Positions 8,970 through 18,389 of a DNA stretch of 64,000 nt are shown here, in pieces (position 1 is the stretch's first letter; each line of letters opens with the position of its first letter). The notes beneath the pieces are model-generated. The model was given only the letters and a program-made list of their open reading frames with translations, had not been told where the DNA came from and did no database searches. Both the position numbers and the translations under genes were made by a program. Source of the stretch: an uncultured Gemmatimonadota bacterium (lineage in GTDB: Bacteria > Latescibacterota > UBA2968 > UBA8231); the NCBI GenBank assembly GCA_903893785.1, contig CAITNQ010000160.1, positions 1 through 64,000 on the forward strand, in the 5' to 3' direction.

Positions 8970-9516
8970 CACAGCTGCTCTCCATGATGCTGATCTGGTG
9001 CTGCTATGTTGGTTGCTGAAAAGCATAAATGACGGCGTGTAAGCATTGAGTCGCAAGGCGGCGAACCACCGGTTGGCCTGGTCAGCAGGTGCCTTCCGCC
9101 CGCCAGGGCCACCCACGGGCCAAGATGCCAGCCGGTAACGGCGGCCCCCGGGCCTTATCTTTGCGGGGCCACGGCGTCGGTTCGGGCCTCGGCACCGTGG
9201 GGCGTTACAGGCCCGTGCCGCGGCGTCGGCTGGCGGCGCGACGGTGCCGCGGGCGGTGGTGCTGGGAATGGGCGGGCGCCGAACAGTGACGCCGGTCTCG
9301 GCGGCGTCGCCGCCGACGGGCGGGAAGCCTGGCCGGCCCCGACGGCAACGGGCGAGCCGGGGTCGGCGGGCGCCCGGTCCGCGACAGGAGCAGCGTGGCG
9401 CCGGGAGTTGGGCCTCGCCGCTGCCGCGCGGACGGCGTGAGTCGACGGGCCGGCACTGATCGGAGTACCGTGACGGGCCTGCCCGGCGCCGGGCCCGTCC
9501 AGACGCGGAGGCATGG
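8970..9516. other. Divergent intergenic region between the DUF4914 and SOUL genes
   Basis: 547 bp, very GC-rich except for a short AT-richer stretch at about 8985-9055 next to the DUF4914 start, which is the likely site of its promoter; no hexamer pair is convincing. A perfect 14-bp palindrome (GCCCGGCGCCGGGC) lies at 9481-9494, about 22 bp before the SOUL ATG. No convincing coding sequence is seen on either strand. Confidence 0.5.
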
Positions 9517-10164
9517 ATGAGCGATTCAGTGCGGCGGCGTTGGTTTGGCGTGGTCCTGATCGCGCTGGCAGTCGGCACGATGGGAGGTGTCGCCATGGGT
9601 ACTGAAGAGGCGGTCTACACGGTGGAGAAGGAGGACGGAGACTTCCAGGTGCGCCGGTACTCGGCGCAGGTGGTTGCCGAAGTCGTGGTCGATGGCACCC
9701 TGGAAGAAGCCGGCAACCGGGCGTTCGGACCCCTCTTCGGGTACATCTCCGGCGCCAACCACGCCAAAGGCAAAATCGCCATGACCGCGCCCGTGGCGCA
9801 GCGGCGCGAGGGCGAGAGGATCGCCATGACCGCGCCGGTGGGGCAGGAAGCCTCGGGCGGCCGCTGGGCGGTCACGTTTACGATGCCCGCCAACAGCACC
9901 CTGGAGACGTTGCCGGTGCCCGCCGACGAGAAGGTGCGCCTGCGCACCGTTCCGGCCCGGCGCATGGCCGCGGTGCGGTATTCGGGCACCTGGAGCCGAC
10001 AAGGGTACGAAGATCATCTGGCGCAGCTGCGCCAGTGGATGAGCGCGGCGCACCTGGTCGCCGGCGGCGAGCCGGTATGGGCCCGGTACAACGCGCCCTT
10101 CACGCCGTGGTTCCTGCGCCGGAACGAGGTGCTTGTGCCGCTGGCCGAGGGAGCCGGGGACTGA
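9517..10164 (+). CDS. SOUL-family heme-binding protein, exported
   Basis: 215 residues. Residues about 1-28 form an export signal (two arginines, then a hydrophobic stretch ending near AMG). The mature part is a single SOUL/HBP domain, recognisable from E-x-x-x-Y-x-V near the start, FEVRRY-like FQVRRY, and a repeated IAMTAPV motif (two copies, around residues 88 and 105), followed by the typical V-x-F-T-M-P segment and the C-terminal Y-N-x-P-x-T-P-W-F-x-R-R-N-E-V end. Family members bind tetrapyrroles or are of unclear function. GGAGG lies six bases before the ATG. The gene stands alone, 117 bp before the next plus-strand gene. A periplasmic location is inferred. Confidence 0.88.
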   Translation: MSDSVRRRWFGVVLIALAVGTMGGVAMGTEEAVYTVEKEDGDFQVRRYSAQVVAEVVVDGTLEEAGNRAFGPLFGYISGANHAKGKIAMTAPVAQRREGERIAMTAPVGQEASGGRWAVTFTMPANSTLETLPVPADEKVRLRTVPARRMAAVRYSGTWSRQGYEDHLAQLRQWMSAAHLVAGGEPVWARYNAPFTPWFLRRNEVLVPLAEGAGD

Positions 10165-10281
10165 TCGCCGCCGTCATCGGGGTGCTGTGCCTGCGGCCGG
10201 AAGACGGCAGGCCATCTGACTGGAATCGCATCCGAAGTGCACAGACGCTGACCGAGCCAGCGAGCAGAAAGGCGACAGACG

Positions 10282-11649
10282 ATGAAGCTGTGGATGGACG
10301 TGATGCGCGACCTGGAATCGGTCATGAACCATCACGAAGTCACCTTCGACGCCTGGGCTGAAGGAGGCGTGGTTGGGGTGGTCTTCGGGCCGCCGGTTTT
10401 CGGTACCAACAAACTGTCCCAGGGTGCCCGGGTTCTGAAGGTCGCGGACACGCCGACGGCAACCTTTGACCCCGATCCGGCTGTCTACCGAAGGTTGGGG
10501 GTCAGTCCTCCAGCCCCGCCTGCAGACCCGATGCCGGCTCAGCGCCGCCTGCTGACGCAGACCCTGCAGTCGGCCCGAGACCATGGCTTCGCCGTGTCAA
10601 TCATGTATGCCGACACCGGCGCCGGTCCGGGCGGCAGCGATCACTATCTGATTGACGAACAGGGTCTGCGGGCGCGTGCCGCACGCATGATCGATACGTT
10701 GGAGCACTACCCCATGGCCCAGGGCGCCGTGATGGACGGACCCGAGTGGGGCTACGAGATCGCCGCGCATCACATGAACCGCCGCTCCTTCATCTTCGAC
10801 GACCTGCCCGCGGCGGTAGCGCCCGTCTGTGCCGCGCTGGGTTACGATTACCAGGCCCTGGTGGCGGCCAAAGACCGGCTGTACACCGCTCTGCACCGCC
10901 TCGATGCCGGCCAAGTGCGACGCCACCGGGGCGGCGGTCTGTTGGGGGCCTTCCAGTTGCTGGGTGCTGACCCAGACCTGCTGGCCTGGATGCGCTTCCG
11001 GGTTGAGTCGATGACCACCTACCTGCGCCGGCTGCGTGGCCTTCTCGACGAGCATTCCACCCGCCCGCTGAAACTTAGTATCGGCCCGCGCTCAGCTGCC
11101 TTTGCCCCGCTGACCGGCATGGACCTGGGGCAGCTTGCCGGGTTCATGGACTACCTCCACCCCAAGCACTATTTCTTCCACCGCGGCTTCGATGGCTTCG
11201 TCGGCACGGTGTTCCGCTATGTCGAGACCCTGTGCGAGTGGAATCCCGGGCTGAGCGATCAAGACGCGCTGGGGGTGGTGGAGGCCCTGTTCGGCATCCA
11301 GCTGCCCGGGGTGGTGCGACGCGTGGATTTCGAGACCGCCCTCAACCCCGAGTTTTTCCAGCAGGTGGTGAGCCAGGAAACGCGCCGGGCCATGGCAGCG
11401 GTCGACGACCCTACCCGCGTCGTGCCGTGGTTGGATACCGGGCGTTTCCCCCACGACGGCGACCCGATGTCCGCGCGTGATCTGCGCATGCTGCTGGAGT
11501 CGGCCGCCGCCGCCGGGCTCGAGCGTTTCCTCTACCACCACCAGGGCAACCTCAGCCCGGGCGAGTGGGTGGTGATGAGCCAGATCTGCGGCAAGGAGTG
11601 GAATCCGCGCACGAGCCCGTACCAACCCGCCGACGAGTTGATCCTTTAG
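10282..11649 (+). CDS. Uncharacterised protein, probably a TIM-barrel glycosidase-like enzyme
   Basis: 455 residues with AAAGG nine bases before the ATG. I do not recognise the family. The pattern of alternating short hydrophobic strands and helices, aromatic-acidic motifs such as DGPEWGYEI (around 152-160) and YLHPKHYFFHRG (around 290-301), and a second acidic cluster near LDTGRFPHDGDP suggest a TIM barrel of the sugar-hydrolase sort. No signal peptide or membrane segment is visible. It lies upstream of a GH20-like gene and in a stretch rich in glycan enzymes, which supports a role in sugar metabolism. The specific reaction cannot be assigned. Confidence 0.6.
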   Translation: MKLWMDVMRDLESVMNHHEVTFDAWAEGGVVGVVFGPPVFGTNKLSQGARVLKVADTPTATFDPDPAVYRRLGVSPPAPPADPMPAQRRLLTQTLQSARDHGFAVSIMYADTGAGPGGSDHYLIDEQGLRARAARMIDTLEHYPMAQGAVMDGPEWGYEIAAHHMNRRSFIFDDLPAAVAPVCAALGYDYQALVAAKDRLYTALHRLDAGQVRRHRGGGLLGAFQLLGADPDLLAWMRFRVESMTTYLRRLRGLLDEHSTRPLKLSIGPRSAAFAPLTGMDLGQLAGFMDYLHPKHYFFHRGFDGFVGTVFRYVETLCEWNPGLSDQDALGVVEALFGIQLPGVVRRVDFETALNPEFFQQVVSQETRRAMAAVDDPTRVVPWLDTGRFPHDGDPMSARDLRMLLESAAAAGLERFLYHHQGNLSPGEWVVMSQICGKEWNPRTSPYQPADELIL

Positions 11650-12021
11650 GCCGGGCGTGGAGAGCGCGTCATGCGCCCCGCCCGGAAAGCCGTCGGTGGC
11701 CGGGGGGCGCCGAATCAAGGCCGGTGAGAGTGGCGGCGGCCGGCCGCTGGTCGGCGGCGCGCCCGGACGCGATGCGGCCCGGTGCGGGCGTGCCTGGCCA
11801 TCAGGAGTGTCGGCCAAGTGCGGCTCGCCGGTCGAGCCGTGCCAGTTCCGGTGGGGGCGTCCCGCGGCCGGCCAACCACCTGGCCGTCGGGCGGCGCGCC
11901 ACGGCGCGTGGGCCGCGTGAAGACAGCCATCCATGGCTTCCGGCCGTGACCGCCGCAACGCGGCCGGTGTTTGCGCTTACGGCGTGGCCGGGATGCGAGC
12001 CGGCACGGCCGGGAAAGGACG
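11650..12021. other. Intergenic region before the first GH20-like gene
   Basis: 372 bp, GC-rich, no convincing coding sequence, hairpin or promoter pair seen. Open frames here are extensions or shadows of neighbouring genes. Confidence 0.5.
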
Positions 12022-14031
12022 ATGCCGGTGCTGCTGCCTCAGCCGAAGAAGATCACCTGGCGCCAAGGTTGCCGGCGCGCTGACGAGGCCGCGCTGGGGT
12101 TGGCACTCGACCCGGCGGACCCGGCCTTCGGTGACGTGCCTCCCGCAGGGCGAGCCGAGTGTTACCACCTGGTCATCACGCCCGAGCGAGCTCGGGCGAC
12201 CGCGGTGACCGAGGAAGGGCTCGGGCGGGCGCGGGCCACCCTGCGGCAACTTCAGGGTGACGGGCCCGATGGGCCCCAGTGGCCTTGCTGCACGATCGTG
12301 GACTGGCCCGACATTCGCTTCCGCTGCGCCTCTGACTGGCTGCTGAACGTGGAGTGCAACCGATGGGGTTACGACTGGGGTGACGGCCCCGAAGCCTTCC
12401 TGGCGCGGATGCGGCGAAAGCTGGACTTCTGCGCCCTGCACAAGATCAACCAGGTGTGGTTTGACGGGTTCGGCTGGGACCTGGACCGCACCGGCCACTA
12501 TCGTGACCTGATGCGCGAGTGCAACCGCATCGCCCGTGCGCAGAGCATCCGCCTGACCTTCGCCGGGTACGGCGGGGGATATGGGACCTCGTACCAGAAA
12601 TCCGAGTTGTACCGGTGTGGTTACCAGGGCGAGACGTTCCTGAATCGGCAGCCGTGGCCGGACGGGGAAGTGTATGCCTGCCGCGGGTTGGAAACCTCGG
12701 TCGGACGCCAGTACGGTTCGTGCCTATGCAACGAGGGCCTGGCCGCCGCCAAACGGGCTGAGATGCGGCGCTTTGTCGAGGCCGTCGAGCCCGGTTTCAT
12801 GTACGTCCACGACATTGACAGCGGCACCTGGGCGGCCAGCCAGCAGAGCTGGCTGATGCGCTGCGACGACTGCCGGGCCCGTTGGCCCAGTGACGAGTTG
12901 GCCGACGCCCGGGGAATGGCCGGGGCGCTGGCCGAATGGTTCGGCAGCCTCGCACGGCATCTGCACGAGGTGCGCCACGATGGGTACGACGCGGCGCGGG
13001 ACCTGGCGTTGGTCTTCACCTCGCCGCTCTACGGCGCCTGTCGCGACGACGACGAGACATGGGCCCGCGAGGTAACCTGCTTCCAGTTGATCAGCGAGTT
13101 GATCGGTCCCGTACCGGGGGTGATGTTCGGGATCCGCGAGCAGTTCGTCGCTGCCGACGGCTCCCCGCGGGTGCCGCAGCTGGCGGCGGCGCTTGACTGC
13201 GTCGGCCACGGCCACACCGCTCACGTCATCGCCTTTGCCGGCGGCGACAACTACACCAGCAACGATCTGTGTAGTCTGGCCGCCGCGTTCACCCCGCTGT
13301 ATGTCGGGGCGGGTTCCGTCTGCCTGTCCAACGGGGGCGTCCACGAGGAACCGGTGCAGGTCATCAACGCCGAGTGCCTGTGGAACGCCGCCACGCCGCG
13401 CACGGGTGTGGACCTGAGCGGCCCGGGACCGATCGCCGAGCTGTACCGGCAACTGCAGCAGGGCCACTACCGGCCCGAGGTGATCTTCGGCGAAGGCAAG
13501 CTCCTGCAGGTAATCTGCCGCGACCTGTGGGGTGAGACGGCCGGTGACTCGATGTACCGGGCGTATCTTGCCGGCGGCGCCAGCGGTTCGGGGCCCGTCA
13601 GCCGCGCTTGGTGGGTCGTGACGCGGGAGGTCCGCCGTCTCATGGGTGATCCGGTCGGGGCCCCGCGGCCGTGGGAGAGCGTGGCTGACGATTGGCGCCT
13701 GCGTGCGGCTTCGACCCGCGAGGCTCTGGACCAGGCGCGGCAGGCAATGGCCGCGGCGCCGGACGATGAAGACATACGTTGGTTCGCGACCGGATTGGCC
13801 GTGGGACTGCAGTTCGCTGAGGTGGTTGCTCTGCTGGTGCAGGACCGCGTTCGCGCCGACGACGGCGCGGTCGCGGCCGCCGTGCGGTTGCTGGACCGGT
13901 TGGCGGCTGAGGTGGCGCGGTTCGGGTTGGTGCCGACGGATGTGCTGGGGGGCGATCCCGGCTGCTGGCAGGAGACCGTAACGGCCCTGGCGCAGCTGGC
14001 GGCAGGGCGCCGAGGGGCCGGCGGCGCCTGA
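12022..14031 (+). CDS. GH20-like protein, paralogue 1 (catalytic acid apparently replaced)
   Basis: 669 residues from the ATG at 12022, preceded by GGAAAGGAC four bases upstream; an in-frame ATG 51 bp earlier lacks a ribosome site. The N-terminus keeps the end of a GH20b-like region (GLGRARATLRQLQ, then TIVDWPDIRFR). The barrel has WGYDWGDG, a strand with VWFDGFGWDL, and HDIDSG (263-268) at the place where its paralogue at 29187 has HQQDEG. A C-x-x-C pair (281-284) followed by R-x-R-W-P is shared with the paralogue. Active GH20 enzymes use an Asp-Glu pair; here the second position is serine, so a changed or lost hydrolase activity is likely if the alignment is right. No signal peptide. Beta-hexosaminidase-like fold is inferred; the substrate is unknown. 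Confidence 0.65.
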   Translation: MPVLLPQPKKITWRQGCRRADEAALGLALDPADPAFGDVPPAGRAECYHLVITPERARATAVTEEGLGRARATLRQLQGDGPDGPQWPCCTIVDWPDIRFRCASDWLLNVECNRWGYDWGDGPEAFLARMRRKLDFCALHKINQVWFDGFGWDLDRTGHYRDLMRECNRIARAQSIRLTFAGYGGGYGTSYQKSELYRCGYQGETFLNRQPWPDGEVYACRGLETSVGRQYGSCLCNEGLAAAKRAEMRRFVEAVEPGFMYVHDIDSGTWAASQQSWLMRCDDCRARWPSDELADARGMAGALAEWFGSLARHLHEVRHDGYDAARDLALVFTSPLYGACRDDDETWAREVTCFQLISELIGPVPGVMFGIREQFVAADGSPRVPQLAAALDCVGHGHTAHVIAFAGGDNYTSNDLCSLAAAFTPLYVGAGSVCLSNGGVHEEPVQVINAECLWNAATPRTGVDLSGPGPIAELYRQLQQGHYRPEVIFGEGKLLQVICRDLWGETAGDSMYRAYLAGGASGSGPVSRAWWVVTREVRRLMGDPVGAPRPWESVADDWRLRAASTREALDQARQAMAAAPDDEDIRWFATGLAVGLQFAEVVALLVQDRVRADDGAVAAAVRLLDRLAAEVARFGLVPTDVLGGDPGCWQETVTALAQLAAGRRGAGGA

Positions 14032-14224
14032 CGGCAGCAAGCGGTGCGCGGTCGCCAGGCTGCGCCCCGCAGAAGGCCCACGGGGTAGTGGCCGGCGGTC
14101 TGCCCTTACCTGCCTGGCAGGGCCGAGGTGGCGGTCGGTGGGCGCCGGCGACGCCATCCGTGGACGGCCTGGCCGTTGGTTGGTTGCCGGCCTGGGCGCG
14201 CGCAGGAAGACATCCGGTTGCGCG

Positions 14225-14282
14225 GACGCCAGCGCCGCGAGGGCCACGGCGCCGGACGCATGCGCGTCCGCGATGCCCGTGG
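14225..14282 (+). repeat. Direct repeat, copy 1 (58 bp)
   Basis: Begins GACGCCAGCGCCGCGAGGGC and is about 90 % identical (roughly six mismatches in 58) to 14376-14433, 151 bp away. On the minus strand both encode the same peptide (see the fragment at 14190-14440), and the changes are mostly third-position, so the repeat was once coding. Confidence 0.8.
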
Positions 14283-14375
14283 TCTCGGTGTCGCCGCCTG
14301 CGCTGCGGCGGGCCAGGTTCGCGTGGTGGCTGGCCTCACGGCCGGGGCACCTCCATGAGGGTCCCGGTTCCCATG

Positions 14376-14433
14376 GATGCCAGCGCCGCAAGGGCCACGG
14401 CGCCGGACGTGTGCGCATCCGCGATGCCTGTGG
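14376..14433 (+). repeat. Direct repeat, copy 2 (58 bp)
   Basis: Begins GATGCCAGCGCCGCAAGGGC; the partner of 14225-14282, in the same orientation. It lies 17 bp downstream of the stop of the methyltransferase fusion gene. Confidence 0.8.
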
Positions 14434-14449
14434 CCGCTGCGTCGCGCGC

Positions 14450-15952
14450 TCATGGCCTGCGAACGATGGCGAGCCCGGGGACGACGCTTCGGTCGAAATC
14501 CACCACCCAGTCCACCGGCAGCCGGCCCGTGAACCAACTGACGCCGGTTTCTTCGTGCCACCCCTCGACCTGGTCGAGCGCGGCATTGCTGACCAGCATC
14601 GTACCACCCGGTCGCAGCCGTCTCGTGAGGGCCCCGCCGAGCGCCGCCCATTCCGCCGGCGAGTTGCCGTGGACATCACAGACGATCAGGTCGAAACTGC
14701 GGGTGGTGCCGTTGGCGAACTTGACCGCCTCATCGATGACGACCTCCACCGGTAACCCGGCGAGGTTCTGCCGAGCCCCGCGGTCGACTCGGTCCACCGT
14801 GGTCACGCAGCACCCCTGGCTGGCCATGATCGCGCTGGTCCGGCCGCGGGACGTGCCTACCTCCAATACCTGTCGACCGGCATACCCGGCCGTGTGGGAC
14901 ATGATGACCCTGACCATCGGCTCCGGCATGGCCCAGCCCGGGATTCCCCATGGGCCCTCGCCACCTAGCCAGCGGTAACGGTCCACCACGTCGCCTGGCG
15001 CGGCGGCGAAGACAACGCCGGCAGCAACCAACCGGTCAAAGTGCGGGTTGGGCCGGCGGAAGGCATTGCCGAAGTGGTACCCCCACGCCGTCCCTTGGTC
15101 GCCCTCGAGGCCGAAATCGAGGGCCCCTTCGAAGGCGCGGCCGAAGGGGAACTCGTACAGGGGGATGGGGGCGGGGTCGAATGCCTGGAAGGTGGCTGCG
15201 ACCACGCCCTGCTCGCACATGTGATCGATACCGTCGTGCCCGGCGCCCAAGGGTTGCTGCTCGAGAACGCGCGCCATGGCGGTCAGATAGTGGCAGTGCG
15301 GCGGCAGCGAGACCAGCCCCGAATACAGCCTTAGGTGGCCATCCACGAACCCGCTGTAGGCTCCGTAGATACGCGGTTCGCTCCTGTTGTCCTGCGACAC
15401 GCGCACCCGGTCAACCCCGGCTGCCCAGGCGTCGAACCACGGGGGGGCCGAGGTGATGACCATGTCGCCGTCGAGGATCCACTCAGGACCGTCCGGGCGC
15501 ACCCGTGCCGGGAACCACTTCCACCAGTAGCCGAATCGCTGCGGCACGCAACCCGCCGCGTGGAGGAAGCCGGCGAGCGTGGGGTTGGTCGCCGGCGTTA
15601 CCGGCCACCACTCGACGGGTTCGGTGGCCCACTCAAGCACGGCGCGGGCTCGGTGCGCGTCGATGCCCTGCGTGCACAGGCAGTAGTCGGCCTGGGCGCC
15701 AAACAGCCGCGTCGCCTGGCCGATGGCGGCCCTGGTGACCGCGTCATCAAACCCGTCGCCCTTGATCCAGCGGATGACGGGGCGAGTACCCAGGCAGAAC
15801 CGTCGACCGCCGTGCAGCCGGCCCTGAACCAGATCGTCGTCGGCGAGCCGCTGCGCCCGGGTCGGTCGAGCACGCCGGTCCCCCGCCTGGCGTCGCGCGC
15901 GAGCGCGTGTGAGGAACCGGGCGAGGGCGCCCATCGGAGGCCGGGGGCACAT
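14450..15952 (-). CDS. Two-domain protein: putative GT-A-like glycosyltransferase domain plus SAM-dependent methyltransferase
   Basis: 500 residues from the ATG at 15952, which has AGGA nine bases upstream; the frame is open 17 codons further back. Residues about 55-330 are unassigned but have features of a GT-A glycosyltransferase of the GT8 sort: EWILDGDMVI with a D-x-D motif at 161-163, then an acidic HMCEQGVVA (about 244-252). Residues about 345-500 are a class I methyltransferase: VLEVGTSRGRTS (362-373) as the SAM-binding loop, TTVDRVD as the acidic end of strand 2, and FDLIVCDVHG as motif IV. The gene is alone on its strand between glycan genes. A role in making or decorating a glycan is a reasonable inference; neither substrate is known. 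The methyltransferase half is secure, the glycosyltransferase half is not. Confidence 0.65.
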   Translation of the reverse strand: MCPRPPMGALARFLTRARARRQAGDRRARPTRAQRLADDDLVQGRLHGGRRFCLGTRPVIRWIKGDGFDDAVTRAAIGQATRLFGAQADYCLCTQGIDAHRARAVLEWATEPVEWWPVTPATNPTLAGFLHAAGCVPQRFGYWWKWFPARVRPDGPEWILDGDMVITSAPPWFDAWAAGVDRVRVSQDNRSEPRIYGAYSGFVDGHLRLYSGLVSLPPHCHYLTAMARVLEQQPLGAGHDGIDHMCEQGVVAATFQAFDPAPIPLYEFPFGRAFEGALDFGLEGDQGTAWGYHFGNAFRRPNPHFDRLVAAGVVFAAAPGDVVDRYRWLGGEGPWGIPGWAMPEPMVRVIMSHTAGYAGRQVLEVGTSRGRTSAIMASQGCCVTTVDRVDRGARQNLAGLPVEVVIDEAVKFANGTTRSFDLIVCDVHGNSPAEWAALGGALTRRLRPGGTMLVSNAALDQVEGWHEETGVSWFTGRLPVDWVVDFDRSVVPGLAIVRRP

Positions 15953-16786
15953 GAGTTCAGGTCCTGCCGTGCGCCACCCGCCCAACCGTGGCAGGCGCGG
16001 CACTGCGGGCCCCGGGCATGCGGGCCCCCCGCCGTTCGGCCAGGCCCGTCGACCTGGCAGGCCCTGGGCTTGGCGGCCTGCGCACCGACATCACGTGCGT
16101 CTTGGCGAACAGGGCATGGCCGGACACGTGCTCCCCCAGAGACATGGCGGGTCCCTCGTCACGATGGGGCGGCCGCCGTCGCTCCCGCAGCACCGCGTGG
16201 GGATCACCCACCTGAGCGGAAGGACGTCGGTGGCCGCGCCGCGCCCCCGCAGCACCGCAAGCGGGATCAACCTTCGGCATTCCCGCCGGGCGTCAACGCC
16301 GACCCCGGCGGTCGGTACCGGCGGCATACAGTAGGGCTTGGGGGCGGCCGGCTCAAGGCAGCCGGTTTCGGCTGCGGGCCCGGGTCGCGTCGCTTCCGTC
16401 GGTCAGCGTCGGGCTGCCCAAGGGCCGGGGGCGCGTGGGCCGCTCCTCTGCGGGCGCCGCGGTCCGCCGCTGTGTGTGGCGGCCCGTCCCGGCCCCACGA
16501 GCCGTCGCCTCCTGGTTCGGCCCCGGCGCGCGCTGCGGGGCGCCCGGCCCTGCGGGCCGACGCGACCGTTGACAGGCCGGCCTGTGCCCCGGCATCTTGT
16601 GGCCGCACCGCAACCTGGCCGCCCGTCGCCCGTCGCCCGTCGCCGGGTGTGGTGCGGCCCGGGCGGGCTGCCGCGGGGCCAGGCCAGCGCCCCCGCTGCG
16701 GGGCTACCATGGTCGTGGCCCTGTGCCCGTCAGACAGCGGTCGCGATCCGTTAGGCCGGGCCTGTTTCCTGGGGGAGGCGGAACAT
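15953..16786. other. Long divergent intergenic region before the fucosidase gene
   Basis: 834 bp of GC-rich DNA between the minus-strand methyltransferase fusion and the plus-strand GH29 gene. A short motif CCGCAGCACCGC followed by GGGATCA occurs twice (about 16188 and 16249). A TTGACA occurs at about 16568 on the plus strand but has no good -10 partner. No convincing protein is encoded; the long open frames have no recognisable motif. Confidence 0.5.
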
Positions 16787-18100
16787 ATGGGCAAGCGCAC
16801 GCGTGCGGTGGCTCCAATGGCGGGCAGCGCCGCAGAGCCGCCGTTTGAGCGCACCACCCATCCGGATGCCCAGTGGTTCGGTAACGCCGGATTGGGGCTG
16901 TTCGTGCACTGGGGCATTTCCTCGGTGGACCGGGGCATAGACCTGTCCTGGGGGATGATGGCCGACAAACCGTGGGGTGGCGGAACCATCACCCCGGAAC
17001 AGTACTTCGCTCTGGCACCGCGCTTCAGCCCGCGCCACTACGAACCCGACCGATGGTTGGCGGCCGCGCGCGAAGCCGGGTTCGCCTATGCTGTGATGAC
17101 GGCCAAACACCACGACGGGTTCGCCCTGTGGCCGAGCGCGCACGGCCACTTCGGCGTGCGCCAACACCTCCAGGGGCGCGATCTGGTGCGGCCGTTTGTC
17201 GAGGCGTGCCGTCGCCAGGGCCTGCGGGTCGGGTTGTACTACTCGCCGCCGGACTGGTTCTGGCACCGGCACCACATGTCGTTCCGCTATGGTAGCACCG
17301 GCGCCCCGGGTCGCGAACACCTCGGGCTGCGCCACGAACCGCTCAGCTGCGTCGCACCTGAACCGGCCGGCTTCGACGACGACTTCCGGGCCTATGTCCG
17401 CGGCCAGGCTCTGGAGCTGCTGACCGCCTACGGCAACATCGACGTGCTGTTCTTCGACGGCGGGCCGGCGGCCCTTTCGGTGAACGAGATCAGGCAGCTG
17501 CAGCCGGGCATCGTCATCAACCCGCGAGCCCATGGTGAGGGAGACTACCTGACCCCCGAGTGCGAGATGCCGGCCCGGCCGTTGCCTGGCTGGTGGGAGC
17601 TGTGCGAGATCTGGCCCCCCAGTTGCGGCTGGGGGTATTCCGACCGGTACCCGGGCAGCAGTCACCGTGAGTACCGCACCGTGGGTTGGCTGCTGTCGCG
17701 GTTCGTGCGGGTGCGCAGCTGGGGCGGCAACTACTTGATCAACTGCGGTCCGATGGCCGACGGCCGCATGCCCAGGACCTATTATCAGCGGCTGCGCGAG
17801 TTGGGGGCCTGGATGGGCCACAGCGGCGAGTCACTGCTGGGGACCCAGGCAGGGCCCTACCCAGAGGTCGGTACTGTGCCGATCACCGTGCGCGGTACCA
17901 CTTGGTACCTGCACGTGGGGCTGGGGCACCAGGGGCCGATCCGGGTGCGTGGTGCGGCGCGGGCGCCGCGGGCCGTGCGCCTGCAGCGCACGGGGGAGCC
18001 GGTGCGCTGGCGGTTCCTGCGCGGCGTCCTGACCCTGGAGCCCAGCATCTACGTCTGGACCGGTCTGGACGATGTGTTCGCGATCGAGTGGGGGGGCTGA
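16787..18100 (+). CDS. Alpha-L-fucosidase, glycoside hydrolase family 29
   Basis: 437 residues from the ATG at 16787, chosen because GGGGGAGG lies eight bases upstream; the frame is open for about 480 further codons that show no family features. GH29 landmarks in order: GLFVHWGISS (37-46), TAKHHDGFALW (105-115), GLYYSPPDW (149-157), and IDVLFFDGG (218-226) with the likely nucleophile Asp224. A short beta-sandwich follows the barrel. The enzyme hydrolyses terminal alpha-L-fucose. There is no signal peptide, so it should act in the cytoplasm on imported fucosylated oligosaccharides. It is transcribed alone, convergent with the EamA transporter. The acid/base residue of GH29 is poorly conserved and cannot be named. 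Confidence 0.9.
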   Translation: MGKRTRAVAPMAGSAAEPPFERTTHPDAQWFGNAGLGLFVHWGISSVDRGIDLSWGMMADKPWGGGTITPEQYFALAPRFSPRHYEPDRWLAAAREAGFAYAVMTAKHHDGFALWPSAHGHFGVRQHLQGRDLVRPFVEACRRQGLRVGLYYSPPDWFWHRHHMSFRYGSTGAPGREHLGLRHEPLSCVAPEPAGFDDDFRAYVRGQALELLTAYGNIDVLFFDGGPAALSVNEIRQLQPGIVINPRAHGEGDYLTPECEMPARPLPGWWELCEIWPPSCGWGYSDRYPGSSHREYRTVGWLLSRFVRVRSWGGNYLINCGPMADGRMPRTYYQRLRELGAWMGHSGESLLGTQAGPYPEVGTVPITVRGTTWYLHVGLGHQGPIRVRGAARAPRAVRLQRTGEPVRWRFLRGVLTLEPSIYVWTGLDDVFAIEWGG

Positions 18101-18389
18101 CGGCCGTCTGACCCGGCGCAGCAGGCCCGGGCCCGTCAACCCGCCATGGCGTGCCCGTCGGATGAGGCGGGGCCAACCTTCGCCGGTCCCTGAGGCGCCC
18201 GGGAAGGCATGGCCGGCAGCCCGCAGGCCGCCGGTGGACCCGCTGCGCGCCGCCGCCGCTCGGTGTGTTCGACCACTGGCTGGGCGTCCTGCCTGCCCGA
18301 TGCCACGGGTCGGCAGGCCCGGGTCCGTCGATCCGACGCCGCCGGGGGATCACGCGGCGATCCGGCTACCAGGGCGTGGTGCAGCGACC

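Larger units (their letters stand above)
14190..14440 (-). pseudogene. Duplicated C-terminal fragment of an oxidoreductase-like gene
   Basis: Downstream of the methyltransferase stop, two minus-strand segments read nearly the same peptide: TGIADAHTSGAVALAALAS and TGIADAHASGAVALAALAS, the first continuing to EVPRP and a stop. This resembles the C-terminal helix and tail of Gfo/Idh/MocA oxidoreductases (SALVALAALxSaxTGxxVxIPRP). Neither copy has an upstream body, a start or a ribosome site, so both look like leftovers of a duplicated or recombined gene end. The family assignment rests on a short match. Confidence 0.4.

Noticed and set aside
8970..9596. Long upstream extension of the DUF4914 frame (start at 9596)
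   Set aside because: The added 209 residues are arginine/proline-rich, overlap the divergent SOUL gene and have no ribosome site; the ATG at 8969 has one.
12724..14679. 651-codon minus-strand open frame opposite the GH20-like 1 gene
   Set aside because: Composition is that of a shadow frame in GC-rich DNA; the plus-strand gene has the family motifs. Only the 14190-14440 part reads like a real protein remnant.
16568..16600. TTGACA as a promoter of the fucosidase gene
   Set aside because: No acceptable -10 at 16-18 nt, and it lies about 200 bp before the start codon.
15335..16786. Plus-strand extension of the fucosidase frame
   Set aside because: About 480 codons without GH29 features that overlap the minus-strand methyltransferase fusion. 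The strong GGGGGAGG site marks the ATG at 16787.
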